The position numbers and the translations under genes are program-made. A DNA stretch of 64,000 nucleotides from UBA2336 sp965227265. Lineage in GTDB: Bacteria; Bacteroidota; Bacteroidia; Cytophagales; Cyclobacteriaceae. The notes beneath the pieces were generated by a model. That model was not told the origin of the DNA and made no database searches. It worked only from the letters and a program-made list of their open reading frames with translations. Below, piece by piece: positions 19,152 to 27,191 of this stretch (position 1 is the first letter of the stretch; every line of letters begins with the position of its first letter). Where the stretch lies: the NCBI GenBank assembly GCA_965227265.1, contig OZ245738.1:3162001-3226000 (forward strand), written 5' to 3'.

Positions 19152-19901
19152 ATGCTGAAAAGTATCATAGTAGACGATGAGTATAAAAGCAGGGAGAACA
19201 TGCGCATCCTGCTGGAAGACTTCTGCGACAGCGTGAAGGTTTGTGCGCTTTGTCAGAATGTGGAGGAAGGCATTCAGGCCATTAAAGAATTTAAGCCGGA
19301 GATCGTTTTCCTGGATATTCAAATGCAGCGCGAAACAGGTTTTGATCTGTTAACGCGAATTAAAGACATTAACTTCGAGGTGATTTTCACAACCGCACAT
19401 GCGGAATATGCCATTAAAGCTTTCAAATTTTCAGCGATTGACTATTTGCTGAAACCAATTGATATTGAGGAGCTTAAACGCGCAATCGCTAAGGTCAATA
19501 AAAAGCTTCACGATAATATCTCTACCCGGCTTGAGCATCTGGTTCAGAATCTGCGTAGTACATCTTCAGAAAATTACAAGCTTGCTTTACCTACAGCAGA
19601 AGGTCTTTTCTTCGTGCGGGTAAGCGATATTCTGTATTGCGAAGCATCCAGTAATTACACCGAAATCGTTACGGGTGATGGCAAAAAGCATATCGTGAGC
19701 CGGACCTTGAAAGAATACGATGACATGTTGTCGGATCACAATTTTTATCGCATCCACAATTCATACCTTATCAATCTTAACGCCATTAAGAAATATGTTC
19801 GCGGTGAAGGCGGGTATGTTGTGATGAACAACGACCGTTCACTGGATGTTTCGAAGCGCAAGAAGGAAGGATTTCTCGTTCGCATCGGTACAAAAGAATA
19901 A
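19152..19901 (+). CDS. LytTR-family response regulator
   Basis: The 249-residue protein has a receiver domain with the acidic pocket VDDE near residues 8-10, phospho-acceptor Asp55 in FLDIQM, and DYLLKPI. A LytTR DNA-binding domain (about 145-245) follows with the typical FYRIHNSYLINL segment. It is the expected partner of the divergent LytS-like kinase. The ATG at 19152 starts the receiver fold directly; the longer in-frame start at 18912 would run through the coding start of the kinase. It may control the genes that follow from 20145, which is a guess from position. Confidence 0.9.
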   Translation: MLKSIIVDDEYKSRENMRILLEDFCDSVKVCALCQNVEEGIQAIKEFKPEIVFLDIQMQRETGFDLLTRIKDINFEVIFTTAHAEYAIKAFKFSAIDYLLKPIDIEELKRAIAKVNKKLHDNISTRLEHLVQNLRSTSSENYKLALPTAEGLFFVRVSDILYCEASSNYTEIVTGDGKKHIVSRTLKEYDDMLSDHNFYRIHNSYLINLNAIKKYVRGEGGYVVMNNDRSLDVSKRKKEGFLVRIGTKE

Positions 19902-20144
19902 TTCATTTTCCGCTAACGTTTTCGTTACGCGATGTTGTTTAATCACCTTCTCAATCACGTGCCGTCTGCCTTAATCTCGAAATAAAATTTCTCTGCAACC
20001 GTAGAAATAGAAAATTTTATTCACCGCGTTTCATTTCAGTTACTCACTAATCTTGCCACCTGCTCATTTGTGGTGGTCAGCCGCGTTTGCTGACGGTAGT
20101 ATTGCATCAAATTCAGATGCACTAAAACCAAATTAACACACAAC
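19902..20144. other. Leader region before the 12-gene run
   Basis: This 243-base spacer has no gene. It holds an inverted repeat, ATAAAATTT (19982-19990) with AAATTTTAT (20012-20020), and a small hairpin, GTCAGC (20076-20081) with GCTGAC (20089-20094). TAATCTTG at 20048-20055 is one base off the -7 consensus. The promoter of the run is expected here but I could not place it with confidence. Confidence 0.35.
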
Positions 20145-21311
20145 ATGAAAGTATTTTTACAATCGGCTGCTTTCGTTGCAGCACTTTTTACCCTCACGCA
20201 GGTATCCGCACAGGAAACAAAAATCCGTTTTTTCGGCCAACCGGAAATTACCAGTTCGTCAACTACTGAAACAAATGCCTTCCGGGGCGTTGATGCATTC
20301 GGACAGTATATCATAAAAGATACGTCCTTCTCAAAAACCAATTTCAACAGCGGAAGCTACGTGTTGTTTGTGACTTCACAGATCAGCGAGCGCATTTCCG
20401 TAATGAGTGAAGTAAGCTTCAAAAATTCAGGTGATGAGTTCAATTTCGAAGTTCAGCGTTTAGCGCTTCGTTACTACATCAAAGATTATTTCAGCGTTCG
20501 TTTCGGCAGAATGTTCACACCTATCGGTTACTGGAATAACCAGTTCACATTAGGTCTTGTGCTTCAACCAACGATTCAGCGTCCGTTTGCAATCCGTCCG
20601 GTAAGTGATGGTGGTGTATTGCAGTATCGCGATGCAGGTATTCAGTTTGAAGGTGAGAACATTACAAGCGCACGTCTTTTCTATAAAGTTTTGATTGGAA
20701 ATGGTGTAGGCTATTATGGTTCAAATGACAAAGGCGATAACCACGTTGCTACAACTGTACAAGTTGGCGCTGAGCCAATTGAAGGTCTTAAAGTGCTTGC
20801 TTCAGGTCAGTTCGACCGTATCGAAAAAGGAAAATCAAACCCGAACGGTTCAATCTCTTCTTTGCCAGATAATGGAAATCTACAATTGATTGTCGCTTCT
20901 GCAGCATACATGAATCCTGAAAAGAAAGTAGAATTCATCGCAGAATACCTCAGTCAGAAAAGCAAGTTCGACAACGCTGGAACATTCAACAGTCACTCGT
21001 ATTATGTGTATGCAGGTTACAAAATAACGGATCGTTTTACTCCTTATGCGTTGTATAACAGCACACAAGCCGGTGAATCCGAAAAAGAAGGTGATCCATA
21101 CTTCTCTCCAATTCCGGTTAAGATAAATCTTGTTACACTCGGTCTGCGATACAAGTTCAACTCCAGCTTCGTTGCCAAGCTTGAATATGAAATGAACAAT
21201 CAGAAATATTTCTACCAGGATATTGTGATGGGCGCTACAAAGCTTGATGACGGCTTTACCAACACAACCAAAACGAACAGCGTGCGCATGCAGCTTGCCT
21301 TTGTATTCTAA
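20145..21311 (+). CDS. Outer-membrane porin, first gene of the signalling run
   Basis: The 388-residue protein has a signal peptide (about 1-22, ending VSAQ) and alternating strands with aromatic girdles ending in a C-terminal Phe (QLAFVF), typical of an outer-membrane beta barrel. FGRMFTPIGYWNN and RYYIKDYFSVRFGR resemble porin-type 16-strand proteins. A substrate cannot be named. It is followed after 29 bases by a half-size binding protein, so the two may deliver or sense the same solute. Confidence 0.85.
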   Translation: MKVFLQSAAFVAALFTLTQVSAQETKIRFFGQPEITSSSTTETNAFRGVDAFGQYIIKDTSFSKTNFNSGSYVLFVTSQISERISVMSEVSFKNSGDEFNFEVQRLALRYYIKDYFSVRFGRMFTPIGYWNNQFTLGLVLQPTIQRPFAIRPVSDGGVLQYRDAGIQFEGENITSARLFYKVLIGNGVGYYGSNDKGDNHVATTVQVGAEPIEGLKVLASGQFDRIEKGKSNPNGSISSLPDNGNLQLIVASAAYMNPEKKVEFIAEYLSQKSKFDNAGTFNSHSYYVYAGYKITDRFTPYALYNSTQAGESEKEGDPYFSPIPVKINLVTLGLRYKFNSSFVAKLEYEMNNQKYFYQDIVMGATKLDDGFTNTTKTNSVRMQLAFVF

Positions 21312-21340
21312 TTGATAACTATTTAAACCAAAAGCATTCC

Positions 21341-21787
21341 ATGAAAACCACGTTTATACTTGCAGTTTTGTTCTTTGTAACACTCACTGCCTTCGCACCG
21401 GCAACTCCGGAATTAGCGATCATCATCAACAAAGAAAATCCTGTTGATAAACTTACTGCCGGAGAAGCAAAACTATACTGGCTAAGAAAGATCAAGAAAA
21501 GATGGCCCGAGCTTAACAAGAACATAAAGCCTGTTGATCGTAAAACAAAAAGCGCAGAGCAAGATGCTTTCTACTCAAAAGTACTGGGCATGTCAGTCAG
21601 TGATGTGGAGACTTACTTCAACGCGAAGCAATACGAAAGCGGTGAGAAGCCTCAGGACAAATTCCCATCAGACGCAGCCATTATCGACTTCGTTGGTGAA
21701 GAAGCAGGTGCAATTGGATTTGTTAATGCAGCCTCATTAACACCGGAAGCAAAAGCTAAAGTAAAAGTTGTATTGGTTGTTCAATAA
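21341..21787 (+). CDS. Half-size periplasmic phosphate-binding-like protein
   Basis: The 148-residue protein has a signal peptide and one lobe of a PstS-like fold: a first strand LAIIINKENP, then VDKLTAGEAKLYWLRKIKKR, and a last segment PSDAAIIDFVGEEAGAIGFV that matches the end of PstS-type proteins. A full PstS is about 300 residues, so the second lobe is missing. No ABC permease or ATPase for phosphate lies nearby. It sits between a porin and a membrane sensor with an extracellular helical bundle. A role as ligand sensor for that receptor is an inference. Confidence 0.75.
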   Translation: MKTTFILAVLFFVTLTAFAPATPELAIIINKENPVDKLTAGEAKLYWLRKIKKRWPELNKNIKPVDRKTKSAEQDAFYSKVLGMSVSDVETYFNAKQYESGEKPQDKFPSDAAIIDFVGEEAGAIGFVNAASLTPEAKAKVKVVLVVQ

Positions 21788-21819
21788 GCAACAGAGTTCT
21801 CAGCAAAATCATAGATTTT

Positions 21820-23880
21820 ATGTTTCAGAAGTTTAAGAATTCGATTGTCGGCAAGATTATGCTCGGTTATGCCGTGATCATCCTGCTTGCCTTCATCACC
21901 ACGCTGGTGAGTATGTACTCAGCCTGGCAAAACCGGAAAACCGATCAGTTGGTTTCGGAAGCGTATTACCCGATGGTACTCACGCTGAAGGAAACTGAAA
22001 TGATGGCTTCGGAAAGCTATAAGCTTACCAACAACTGGATCTATCAGCCAAGTCTCGAAGAAAAAGAGAAGCTGAAAAATATCCACGCGAAAGAAATAGC
22101 AATTCAAAAAGAAAAGCTAAGCAGCATTGCCAGTAAATTCGATAATGAAGTTGCCAAAGAAGGTCAGGACATAGTTGCAGCGTTTGATGCGCTGATCCTG
22201 GACGAGCAATTCATAATGGATAAGCTAAGCAACGATACTTCCTACAGCAATGACATCATTGTGGATGAGGCGATCACCGGCATGGATAAGAAAATCACAC
22301 CTTCGTACAAAAAGCTTACCGAGCTTATCACGTTGGGTTCTGATCATCTTAAACAACTTTTAGATCAGGCAAAAGAGCAAAAGGAATCTTCTTCCCGAAT
22401 GCTTTCTTACCTCTACATCAGTAACATCGTTTTGTTTTTACTGATCGGTGTGTATGCTACCTATTTCTCCATCTCCTTCATCACCAAACCTATTGCAGGA
22501 TTAAGTGATCTGATTACAACGCTTTCAAAAGGGAAGTTTGTATCGGTTACGCTGAAGAAAGGCAAAGATGAAATCGGCCGGATGGCAGAAGCGATTGAGA
22601 ACATGCTTATCGGCCTGAAAGGTAAAGTTGAGTTTGCTGAGAACATTGGTAAAGGAAACTACGAAACCAATTTCGAACAGCTCAGCGAAGACGATACGAT
22701 GGGCGAAGCACTCATCCGTATGCGCAACAACCTGAAACAGGCTGCCGATGAAGACCGTAAGCGCAACTGGGCAACAGAAGGGTTGGCAAAATTTGCAGAC
22801 ATTCTTCGTTCGCGCAACGATAATCTCAGTGAGCTTTCCGATAGCATCATCAGCAATTTGGTGAAGTACATGGGTGTAAGCCAGGGCGCATTGTTTCTTG
22901 TGAACGATGATGACCAGCAAGATCAATTCATTGAACTGGTTGCCTGTTATGCATACAATCGTAAAAAATATCTAAACAAACGAATTGAGCTTGGCGAAGG
23001 TGTAACGGGTCAGTGTATCCTTGAAAAAGATACCATTTACATGTCGGATGTGCCGGAAGATTATTTGAAGATTACTTCAGGGCTCGGTGAGGCCTTGCCG
23101 AAGAATTTATTAATTGTTCCGCTTAAGCTTAACGAAAATATTTTTGGTGTGGTGGAGATTGCCTCCTTCCAGACAATTGAACCGTATCAGATCGAGTTTG
23201 TGCAAAAGCTTGGGGAAAGCATTGCCTCTACGATCGCCTCGGTAAAAGTAAACGGACGTACCAAAAAATTACTAGAAGAAACGCAGGTTCAGGCCGAGCA
23301 AATGCGTGCGCAGGAAGAAGAAATGCGTCAGAACATGGAAGAGCTTTCTGCTACGCAGGAAGAAATGCACCGCGCACAACGCAGAGGTGAAGAAGCCCTA
23401 CAGGAGATGAAAGACAAAGAGAAAAACCTGTACGCCATGAAGCTTGACTTCGAAACGCGTGAGAAAATTATTGCCGCTACCACACTCATTATCGAAACCG
23501 ATCTTACTGGCAACATCACGTATGTAAACGAAAAGGTTTGTGAGCTCTCTCAGTATGCGCAGCAAGAATTGATTGGTGAACCAGAAGCAATCCTTCGACA
23601 TGAAGAGATGCCAGCTGAATTGTTCAAACAGTATGCCGCAACGCTGAAGAAGGGAGATGTTTTCAAAGCAATCATTAAGAATCTTTCAAAAACCGGTGAT
23701 GCGTATTGGTTAGATGTAACGGCCATGGCCGTTCGTGGTGAACGCGGAGAAATTTTGAAATACGTAAGCACTGGCTATCCGATTTACGATACAACGCTGG
23801 CTATTCAGTTGTTCAATCGTCAGGCGGAAAAGCTGAAGCTTGCGAAAATTCAAGTGATAGCAGAAGTTTTCAACAACTAG
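21820..23880 (+). CDS. Membrane HAMP-GAF-PAS sensor without output domain
   Basis: The 686-residue protein has a first membrane helix (about 14-34), a periplasmic helical-bundle region (35-195), a second helix (197-219), a HAMP domain (220-272) and a second HAMP-like segment (273-310), a GAF domain (330-475), a coiled coil rich in Glu/Gln (480-545) and a PAS domain (550-660). It ends without a kinase, cyclase or methyl-accepting domain. The GAF domain shares the string AYNRKKYL and the FGEG/LGEG turn with the GAF domain of the SpoIIE protein at 27192, so the two are paralogues. The stop is followed directly by the ATG of the next gene. Confidence 0.85.
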   Translation: MFQKFKNSIVGKIMLGYAVIILLAFITTLVSMYSAWQNRKTDQLVSEAYYPMVLTLKETEMMASESYKLTNNWIYQPSLEEKEKLKNIHAKEIAIQKEKLSSIASKFDNEVAKEGQDIVAAFDALILDEQFIMDKLSNDTSYSNDIIVDEAITGMDKKITPSYKKLTELITLGSDHLKQLLDQAKEQKESSSRMLSYLYISNIVLFLLIGVYATYFSISFITKPIAGLSDLITTLSKGKFVSVTLKKGKDEIGRMAEAIENMLIGLKGKVEFAENIGKGNYETNFEQLSEDDTMGEALIRMRNNLKQAADEDRKRNWATEGLAKFADILRSRNDNLSELSDSIISNLVKYMGVSQGALFLVNDDDQQDQFIELVACYAYNRKKYLNKRIELGEGVTGQCILEKDTIYMSDVPEDYLKITSGLGEALPKNLLIVPLKLNENIFGVVEIASFQTIEPYQIEFVQKLGESIASTIASVKVNGRTKKLLEETQVQAEQMRAQEEEMRQNMEELSATQEEMHRAQRRGEEALQEMKDKEKNLYAMKLDFETREKIIAATTLIIETDLTGNITYVNEKVCELSQYAQQELIGEPEAILRHEEMPAELFKQYAATLKKGDVFKAIIKNLSKTGDAYWLDVTAMAVRGERGEILKYVSTGYPIYDTTLAIQLFNRQAEKLKLAKIQVIAEVFNN

Positions 23881-25029
23881 ATGAGCAGTTTAAAAGAATT
23901 ATCCAGCCTGATCATTTCGATGGAAGAAGTAATCGGGAAGCTTAATTCATTCTTTACTGACTCCGTGATCCTGAGAATGGATTACAGCATACAAGCGTTG
24001 GGAGGTGAAGTTGAATCATTAACAGAATATTCATCAGCCGAGTTAAGTGGTCAGGCGTTTTCAAAAATCTGCGCTGACCACGACTCGTGGATGAAGATAG
24101 AATCGGAACTGAAGCAAGGGTACTTCGCGGATGTAACGACAAGTTTTTTAACCCGGGAGAATAAGTCGGTGAGCGTAAGCATCTCCGGCTTTTACCTGGG
24201 ATTGATTAGTGACATAAACGGATACATAATTTTGAAAATAAAATTACTCGAAGACAACGCTTTCCTGAAGAAAGAACTAGTGACCAAGAAGCGGGAGCTT
24301 GATACGTTCATCTATCGGGCTGCGCACGATTTGCGGGGACCGCTGGCAACGATCAAAGGGCTCGTAAATTTGCTGAAGATCCGGCAAGGTGATCATGAGG
24401 TAGATCAATTGTTATCATTAATTGAGATCCATGCCAACAAGCTTGACGACAGATTGTTCAAGCTGCTTTACCTGGCGGATGACAATAACGAAGCTGAACA
24501 CTGCACCGGAATTGTCAGGTTCACGGGTATTAAAAAGACACTTGAGAAAACCCTAAGTGATACGTTTCAAATCGATCACGCCATTTTTGAGTTCAACAGC
24601 ACTACCGAAAGTTTTGTGGGAGTCAATGAGCACCGGTTGACGCAGCTGTTGAATAATGTTCTACTCTATATTATAGGTCTTCCAATGGCAACTGCTGCCA
24701 AAGAGGAGAAGATCAGCATCATTATCAGCATTGAAGGATTAAAGACGAAGCTAAAGATCAAAATTCAGGCAAAGGGTTTTTTAACAACCCAGGAAATCCG
24801 GGATGTTATCTCACAGCCGATCTCGTTGTACAATGACATTCTGCATTATCCATTTTTATTTAATTATTTCATTGCACAACGCGAATCGAAACAATTAGGA
24901 GGCGTGATCATTCCTGATTTTTCACATGTCGATGAACAGGTCTTGCATCTTTCCATACCGGTTAATTTTTCTTTAAAGGCCGACAACACCACTACACCTT
25001 CTTTGCTGGAGGTTTCAACCGAAAACTAA
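23881..25029 (+). CDS. PAS-HisKA protein with degenerate ATPase domain
   Basis: The 382-residue soluble protein has an N-terminal PAS-like region (about 25-120), a HisKA dimerisation helix with an intact His149 in AAHDLRGPLATIKG, and a C-terminal domain placed like a HATPase (about 245-362). The N box reads RLTQLLNNVLLYI, without the usual N-A pair that binds magnesium-ATP, and I find no D-x-G-x-G box. It may accept a phosphate or act as a scaffold rather than as a kinase. There are no bases between the previous stop and its start, so it is translationally coupled to the sensor at 21820. Confidence 0.75.
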   Translation: MSSLKELSSLIISMEEVIGKLNSFFTDSVILRMDYSIQALGGEVESLTEYSSAELSGQAFSKICADHDSWMKIESELKQGYFADVTTSFLTRENKSVSVSISGFYLGLISDINGYIILKIKLLEDNAFLKKELVTKKRELDTFIYRAAHDLRGPLATIKGLVNLLKIRQGDHEVDQLLSLIEIHANKLDDRLFKLLYLADDNNEAEHCTGIVRFTGIKKTLEKTLSDTFQIDHAIFEFNSTTESFVGVNEHRLTQLLNNVLLYIIGLPMATAAKEEKISIIISIEGLKTKLKIKIQAKGFLTTQEIRDVISQPISLYNDILHYPFLFNYFIAQRESKQLGGVIIPDFSHVDEQVLHLSIPVNFSLKADNTTTPSLLEVSTEN

Positions 25030-25041
25030 AAAACCAACCCC

Positions 25042-25866
25042 GTGATACTCGATATAGACATAGCCGATCTTAAAAAAATAACCGCGCTGGTTCATACGAA
25101 GTATGGCTACGACTTTCGCGATTATGCCATGTCTTCTTTTAAAAGAAGAATGTTACGCATTCTTGAATTGCAGGGACTAACAGTCGACACGCTTCTTAAA
25201 AAGATCAACGATCAGTCAGGTTTTATGACTGAATTTTTGGATGAGGTTACGGTGAATACCACTGAGTTATTCCGCGATCCGGGATTCTGGAGATTGTTGC
25301 GTCAGGAAATTATTCCAGCGATACAACTGAACAACAAAACCTTCCGGATCATGCATGCTGGATGTTCTTCCGGAGAAGAAGTTATCTCGATGACTATTCT
25401 CCTAAAAGAGATGGGCATTCATGATCAGGTGAGTATCATCGCTACTGATATCGATTCAGTAATTCTTGAAAAAGCAAAGGCTGCTTCTTATCCGATCAAG
25501 AATATGGAGTTGAATGAAAAAAATTATATCCGCTTCGAGGGAAAATCAGCGCTCAAAAATTATTACAAGGAAGAAAATGGTAAAGCCGTTTTCAATCGCG
25601 ACTTGTTTAAAAATGTGTCGTACCGAAAATATGATCTCGTAACCGGAGAAGTTTTTAACAAGTTCGATCTCATTCTCTGTCGTAACGTGATGATCTATTT
25701 CAATCAGACATTACAGAATGAAGTACTGAAGAAATTTCATGCCAGCCTATTCAAGTACGGTTACCTCGCCATCGGCACAAAAGAATCTGTTGTGTGGTGC
25801 GATTATGCTAACCGATTTATTGTGGTGAACCAGGAAGAAAAAGTTTACAAAAAAGTAAGGGACTAA
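25042..25866 (+). CDS. cheR: CheR-type protein-glutamate methyltransferase
   Basis: CheR methylates glutamate side chains of receptors using S-adenosylmethionine. The 274-residue length is standard. Visible signatures are the helical N-terminal domain with FKRRMLRIL, the AdoMet-binding segment HAGCSSGEE (usually A-S-T-G-E-E), and the C-terminal LCRNVMIYFN. The start is GTG at 25042, 12 bases after the previous stop. There is no chemoreceptor, CheA, CheW or CheY in the window, so the substrate must be unusual or encoded elsewhere. Confidence 0.92.
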   Translation: MILDIDIADLKKITALVHTKYGYDFRDYAMSSFKRRMLRILELQGLTVDTLLKKINDQSGFMTEFLDEVTVNTTELFRDPGFWRLLRQEIIPAIQLNNKTFRIMHAGCSSGEEVISMTILLKEMGIHDQVSIIATDIDSVILEKAKAASYPIKNMELNEKNYIRFEGKSALKNYYKEENGKAVFNRDLFKNVSYRKYDLVTGEVFNKFDLILCRNVMIYFNQTLQNEVLKKFHASLFKYGYLAIGTKESVVWCDYANRFIVVNQEEKVYKKVRD

Positions 25867-25873
25867 ATACAGG

Positions 25874-26467
25874 ATGAAAAAATACACCTTTCATACTGAC
25901 TACAAAGCCATTGTTATCGGTGGCTCAGCCGGAAGCTTTCAGGGGATTATTAAAATTCTTTCGCAGATCCCGACTGATTTTTCGCTGCCGATCATTATCG
26001 CAATGCATCGCTTGAAACATGTAAGACATGGTTTCGCAGAAGTTGTATCGATGAAAAGTCACTTAAAGATTGTTGAGCCGGAAGACAAGGAAACGATTCG
26101 CAAAGGAATGGTTTATCTAGCTCCTGCCAATTACCATTTGTCAGTTGAGTTGGGCAATCACTTTTCATTATCAACCGAAGAGATGGTGAACAGCTCGCGA
26201 CCAGCAATCGACATTACACTAAGTAGCGCGGCTTATGTTTATCGTAACAAGTTGGTGGGCATTCTCCTTTCAGGCGCTAATCGCGATGGCGGACTTGGAA
26301 TGAAATCCATCAAAGACAAAGGAGGCTTAACAATCGTGCAGGAACCTACCGAGTGCATGATTGACACGATGCCGAAGGCAGCATTAGAACTAACAAAAAT
26401 TGATTACTCACTTAAGATCGCAGAGATCGTTGAATTTATAACCGACTTACACAACTCCACAAAATGA
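25874..26467 (+). CDS. cheB: CheB-type methylesterase domain without receiver
   Basis: This 197-residue protein is only the esterase/amidase part of CheB. The catalytic triad is visible: Ser18 in GGSAGS, His45 in AMHR and Asp138 in GANRDGG. The N-terminal receiver of chemotaxis CheB is absent, so phosphorylation does not control it in the usual way. It lies 7 bases after cheR and overlaps the next gene by four bases (ATGA). The pair would set a methylation level on some protein, likely one encoded in the same run. Confidence 0.9.
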   Translation: MKKYTFHTDYKAIVIGGSAGSFQGIIKILSQIPTDFSLPIIIAMHRLKHVRHGFAEVVSMKSHLKIVEPEDKETIRKGMVYLAPANYHLSVELGNHFSLSTEEMVNSSRPAIDITLSSAAYVYRNKLVGILLSGANRDGGLGMKSIKDKGGLTIVQEPTECMIDTMPKAALELTKIDYSLKIAEIVEFITDLHNSTK

Positions 26468-27180
26468 TATTCAGGATTTTTACAAAGCTCAAAGCTCCTA
26501 TCGTTTCCAGCACATTATTTTTTACAGGCATCGTATTATCTGTCGGTGCCCTGTATGTGCTCCCGCTTTATCCTTCTTTGATTAAGGTTGAAGTTGTTTA
26601 TGCAATCATCGGGTTAACTTTTCTTTCCGGATTGTTTTCCATTCACGTAACAGCCCAGTCAATCAAGCAAACCGTAGTTTATCTCGAACCTAAAAAGGAA
26701 GAAACTAAAATTGTAACAGAGGTTACCAAATCTGACAATCAGCTAAAACTTGATTCGATCGAGAAAATTTTTCAAAACGGTCAGAACATTTCGCAACGCA
26801 TTGTCAATGAAGTTTGTAAGCAATTGCAGGCCGGACAAGCAGCCTTATATACGGCACAGGAATCTACATTAAAATTTCAGTGTGGTTATGCAGTCTCTCA
26901 CGATGATTTCATGAAACACGAATACACATTCGGTGAAGGATTGATTGGTCGCGTGGCGAAAGATGCCCAGAGTCTTTATATCGATAAGTTACCAAAAGGA
27001 TATATAATCATTTTTTCAGGATTAGGATCATCGTATCCTGCTTACCTGGCTATTATTCCATTGGTGCATACTGAAGAAGTGAAAGGTGTGCTCGAAATCG
27101 CATTGTTCAATCCGGTTTCAAAGAACACCATTCTTCAGCTTGAAAACATTGGTAATGCCTGGGCCAAAGCCGGACTCTAA
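26464..27180 (+). CDS. Two-helix membrane protein with GAF domain
   Basis: The 238-residue protein has two membrane helices (about 14-34 and 45-65), a short linker and one GAF domain (about 95-235). The GAF region repeats features of the two neighbouring sensors, including YTFGEGLIGRVA and the IIPLVHTEEVKGVLEIA strand pair. There is no output domain. It overlaps cheB by four bases and ends 11 bases before the phosphatase, so it is made with them. Confidence 0.82.
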   Translation: MIFRIFTKLKAPIVSSTLFFTGIVLSVGALYVLPLYPSLIKVEVVYAIIGLTFLSGLFSIHVTAQSIKQTVVYLEPKKEETKIVTEVTKSDNQLKLDSIEKIFQNGQNISQRIVNEVCKQLQAGQAALYTAQESTLKFQCGYAVSHDDFMKHEYTFGEGLIGRVAKDAQSLYIDKLPKGYIIIFSGLGSSYPAYLAIIPLVHTEEVKGVLEIALFNPVSKNTILQLENIGNAWAKAGL

Positions 27181-27191
27181 AAGATCGACAC

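Noticed and set aside
18998..19207. Longer N-terminus for the PAS kinase
   Set aside because: It overlaps the regulator gene on the other strand and adds a Ser-rich tail not seen in membrane sensor N-termini.
22525..22926. Minus-strand reading frame opposite the HAMP-GAF-PAS sensor
   Set aside because: It lies fully inside a gene with clear domains and shows no recognisable family.
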